Source: Patagioenas fasciata (Eukaryota; Chordata; Aves; Columbiformes; Columbidae). Taken from it: a stretch of DNA of 64,000 nt. The notes under the pieces are model-generated. The model saw only the letters and a program-made list of their open reading frames with translations. It did not search any database and was not told the DNA's origin. The translations under genes were made by a program, and so were the position numbers. Of the stretch, positions 60,380-64,000 are shown one piece after another; position 1 is the stretch's first letter, and every line of letters begins with the position of its first letter. Location: the NCBI RefSeq assembly GCF_037038585.1, contig NC_092520.1, positions 123,722,001 to 123,786,000 on the forward strand, written 5' to 3'.

Positions 60380-60690
60380 TTGGGAGCAGTGGTGCGAGAG
60401 AAAAGCCAACTTCTGCTACCGCAGTAGGCAGGCGAAGTGATTACTTTCTGCTTGGGGAATCTGGTTCTGCCTGTTTGAAGCCCGGCCTCGCTGAGAGGCG
60501 GATCGGATCACTGCTGGAGCTGCCTGGGAGCAGGAAGTGTCTGGGAGCAGCTCCCCAGGTAGAGAGAGGCCTCGTGAGCTGCAAGTGGGGCGCCGCTGCC
60601 CCACGAAACACAAACCCAAGTGTAGGGATCTCTGCCTTCTACACTGAAGTGCGGAGGTAAAAGGAAGCAGGGCTAGGTCATTGGTGTGTT
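60380..60690 (-). promoter_or_regulatory. GC-richer patch, candidate STX19 promoter / 5' exon region
   Basis: About 300 bp clearly richer in GC and CpG than the 10 kb on either side, with CGGATCGGATC, GGCGCCGC and a GAGCTGCCTGGGAGCAGG / GGGAGCAGCTCCCCAGG near-repeat. It lies about 10 kb upstream of the STX19 coding exon on that gene's strand. On the minus strand a possible donor (AAAAG before GTAAAG, 60184-60189) follows about 200 bp downstream. An alternative ARL13B promoter or a chance GC patch are other readings. Confidence 0.4.
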
Positions 60691-61328
60691 TACTTGAAGG
60701 TGGGGGAAAGAAAATCCAACATAATACTACCCCATATCACAGTCAGTACCTTAAAAATATTTTTACTCCACTTATAAGTTTGACCTAAAGGCTGGAGTGG
60801 AGCAGGGGTGTGCAGGAAATATATGACCTGTGCTATACGACTTCAGCTCTTGGGGAGCGTAAGGTGTAGACAGCTATTTGGATAAGCTACTTTTCCAGAT
60901 AACAGCACGTCAGCTGTATTTTTTTGAATACAGTCAGTATTACAACACAAGTACTGTGGAGAAAATGGAAGTTAATTGACCAAACAGACAAATCTTACTC
61001 TTTTCAAGATATTAGAGGTTAAAAATCAGCAGCTACTGCAAGTTATAGAACATTAGTGTCACACTCACGCTGAGCTATGCAGCTTACCAACATTTTATTC
61101 TGCTTCAGTTGTGCTTTGTAGAATTTTCAGTCCAATAACATAGTAAATATTGCAGTTATTTAATCTTGAGGTGAGAAAGGTAAAGGCTGTGGCAACAAAC
61201 CCTGTGTTTGGAAATATTTTCTTCAGTTAGATCTAGACAGGATTTGACAGCACTGCTGAGGAATGCTTTTTGAGACCAGGGTGCTGTGCAATAAGATTTT
61301 CGGATTGTGACAAAGTTAGGTTAAATTT

Positions 61329-61343
61329 AAAAAAAAAAAAAAA
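61329..61343 (+). repeat. A-run
   Basis: Homopolymer of about 15 A in ARL13B intron 3; no element body recognised. Confidence 0.8.
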
Positions 61344-63703
61344 GTGGATATAATGGTGTCCAGTCTTTTAATAACTTTTCATAGCTTTCTTGAATTTCAT
61401 TACAGTTTTTCACTGCTTTAGCTTTGGGCTCTATTTCATAGCCAAACACTTGAGAAGACATTACTTGTCCTAGCTGGCTGGTGAGAAGGAATGCTGCTAG
61501 AGTGTCACAAACAAGCATACAGAAAATGTCATAGGTTCTATGTATGCATTGAACAACAGTTAGGGATTCTCTGCATTAAATCGTAGTAGAGTACTGTAGA
61601 GTCACTCTTTTTTGTTGAGAAAAGGGAACGGATTATCAAAGCAGAGTGGAGCTGGGAAAAGTCTTGTGCTTTTTCTGTCTCTACAGGCAAGTCAACAGAG
61701 TTGCTTCTCAGTAGGATGTTGGGGGCTTTTTCCCAAAGCTGATAAGTTTGTGAACCTTTTGGACAGCAAATAATTCTTAAGACTGATGGAGAATGAGAGA
61801 GAATGAATGTTTGAGAAGCACCTGTCTTTCCATGGTCTCCTTTGTAAACTATACTTAAAAGGAAAGGTTAGATAATGAATCATAGTGTGTGAGGTTAATG
61901 GTGACAAGGAATGGGTTTTTGAGCTGTAGATGCAACACAGGTTTTTTTTTTTCCTCTAATGTCTCTTTGAAGTTAAAAACTCTCTTGCGAGTAAAATAAT
62001 TTAGAGCTGAGGCTGTAACACTGCGATTTTGGAAAATGTGAAGGAATAGGATCTTAGATCAAACTAGAGGTGCTGACAATTTCCGATAACTATGGAGTGA
62101 ATTCCTACCATTGTTAAGGAGCATGATAAATTTGAAGTACAAATGGCCTAATACTCCCTAAAAGCCATTTCGTGATAACTTCAGATTTCAGAAAAAAAGG
62201 CTATGATGTCTGGTTCCAAAACCATCTGCCATTGTGTTAATGGAAGCCAAATATTTGTGATTTTATCCAGAAAATTGATTCGGAGTTCTCTTGCAATGAA
62301 AGGCTTGCTAAATTTCAGAACATTAAAATCAGCTTGCATTGTATGCTTATATTCCAAAATGGTCTACGCTCGTTCAAAGCAAACAGCACCACTTGTCATG
62401 CTGAAAAATAGTAACTTTGAACAGGAATAGTTAGTTGGTAGTGAAATATTATTTAATATCTTTTCACAGTTCCTACAGATTTACCATGGCTAGCTTTTAA
62501 TTAAAAATAGGTAAGGACAAATATATCATATTGTCATCAAGAGTTTTTATGGAAGGTGGGAACATCTCTTTTTTGACTTGACCCCTTTGTGAAGTTTTAT
62601 TTATTCCTTATACAACTCTTAGACCCTCAAGAAACATGAATTATTTCCTATGTGTTTGTCTCTTTTTGTCATTTTTATTTGTCTGTTTAAAATACATATA
62701 TTGTATTTCTATCTAAATGTCTCCATTTGTTACTAAAATTTGCTTGTAAGTGAACTTAGAAAATCGTTGACCAACATGACAGCAAGTTTACTTTTTTAAG
62801 TGTCTTCTTAGGGAATAAAACTGCTGGGTTAACACATTCCTAAATACTTAGGTAAACTCATCTTGTTAGTCTTTTTCTGACATTTTCTACACATTGCTTC
62901 ATGTACACTTTTCCTTTGCTTCTGACAATTTATCCCTTTCTGTATAGAATATTTACTAGGATAAATGCATGTTGCATTTATCAGAGAATGACAGATTTTA
63001 GCCTGTTTTCCTAAAGAAGTGAGGCATACATGATCATGATGCCTATAATCCATCCTACCTTTTTGGATATTGCCCAATTTAAATCCATTTTAATCAAAGA
63101 ATTGAGGTCTTTAGGCTAGTCACATTATGGATTGGATGCAGTTATGGAGTATGTGGAAGACAAATCTGATCAAGAACAGTCCCCCAAAAAATTAAGATAT
63201 TTATTTTCTGGAATCTCCTTTGCTACCATGTCTCTAAGAAATAAGACAATGATGACACTTGATTTTACAAAATACTTACTTGGTAAGCTACGTGTTTCAT
63301 ATACCTTTTTTTTTCCTTCCCTCTATTAAATACTGAAGTATCATTTTTGGAGCTGTTCATGCAAGTTCTTCCCTCTGAGCTTTGAGTTTTGCTTACAAAG
63401 AGCAGGTTGAAAGCGTGACAGATCAAGTTGTTTGATATTGGAGAGAAGTTCTGGATAGTTGACAGACCTGAGATGATCACATAACAGTATCAGTATTATG
63501 TGGGGAAATGCACGTGGTCTGGGAAGTTGCGAAGTTCTGAATTTTGATTCATAAACTCCAACAGATAGTGCTGAGTAGCTTTAGATGTAGAACAGCACAG
63601 TCTTTTACATCCATCTTCTTAGCTGTGAAATATAATTGCTTTGTCTATGGCTGCTTAGTAATTAGTTAATATTAGTATCTGCTGAATGCTGTGCATGGAC
63701 TAA

Positions 63704-64000
<297 letters not shown>

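Overview
The window is vertebrate nuclear DNA, almost certainly from a bird. Two things point there: fragments of CR1-type LINEs, with their typical 3' ends made of short ATTCTATGA-like repeats, occur on both strands, and one LTR resembles common avian endogenous-retrovirus LTRs. The genes are intron-rich, with GT/AG splice sites that can be placed to the base. There is one CpG island. The gene set PROS1 - ARL13B - STX19 is the conserved vertebrate order. I cannot name the species.

Left half (1-28,355, minus strand): PROS1, the vitamin K-dependent anticoagulant protein S. Fourteen coding exons can be placed, from the signal peptide (28,277-28,355) to the last part of the second laminin-G-like domain (1,456-1,669). 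All splice phases join into one open frame of 1,852 nt (617 codons plus 1 nt). The final exon (C-terminus and 3' UTR) was not found and should lie beyond base 1. Domain order is signal peptide, propeptide with an RKRR site, Gla domain, hydrophobic stack, thrombin-sensitive loop, four EGF domains and two LG domains.

Centre (27.8-29.7 kb): a CpG island at the 5' ends of two head-to-head genes. It holds five CCAAT pentamers within about 220 bp, a CACGTG E-box, and a near-perfect RFX X-box (GTTGCC-CGG-AGCAAC). The X-box fits the rightward gene, a cilium gene.

Right half (plus strand): ARL13B, the ciliary ARL-family GTPase. Its first coding exon is at 34,180-34,238, about 5 kb outside the island, so a non-coding 5' exon ending near 29,253 is likely. 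Exons 2-4 follow at 35,974-36,044, 38,463-38,712 and 63,868-63,973. The window ends 27 bp into the next intron, so most of the C-terminal half of the protein is missing. Intron 3 is about 25 kb and contains STX19 on the opposite strand (49,773-50,651), a syntaxin with an uninterrupted coding region and a cysteine-rich tail instead of a membrane anchor. A GC-richer patch at 60.4-60.7 kb is a candidate STX19 promoter or 5' exon.

The rest is intron and intergenic DNA: CR1 fragments at about 12.1, 23.4, 24.6, 44.2, 45.9, 48.2 and 48.6 kb, an LTR near 32.6-33.2 kb, homopolymer runs and T/G-rich low-complexity tracts. I saw no CRISPR array, tRNA or rRNA gene, and no clearly novel gene system. The most worthwhile items are the regulatory layout of the shared promoter, the inferred 5' UTR exon and overlapping uORF of ARL13B, the candidate STX19 promoter, and an unexplained block beside the LTR.
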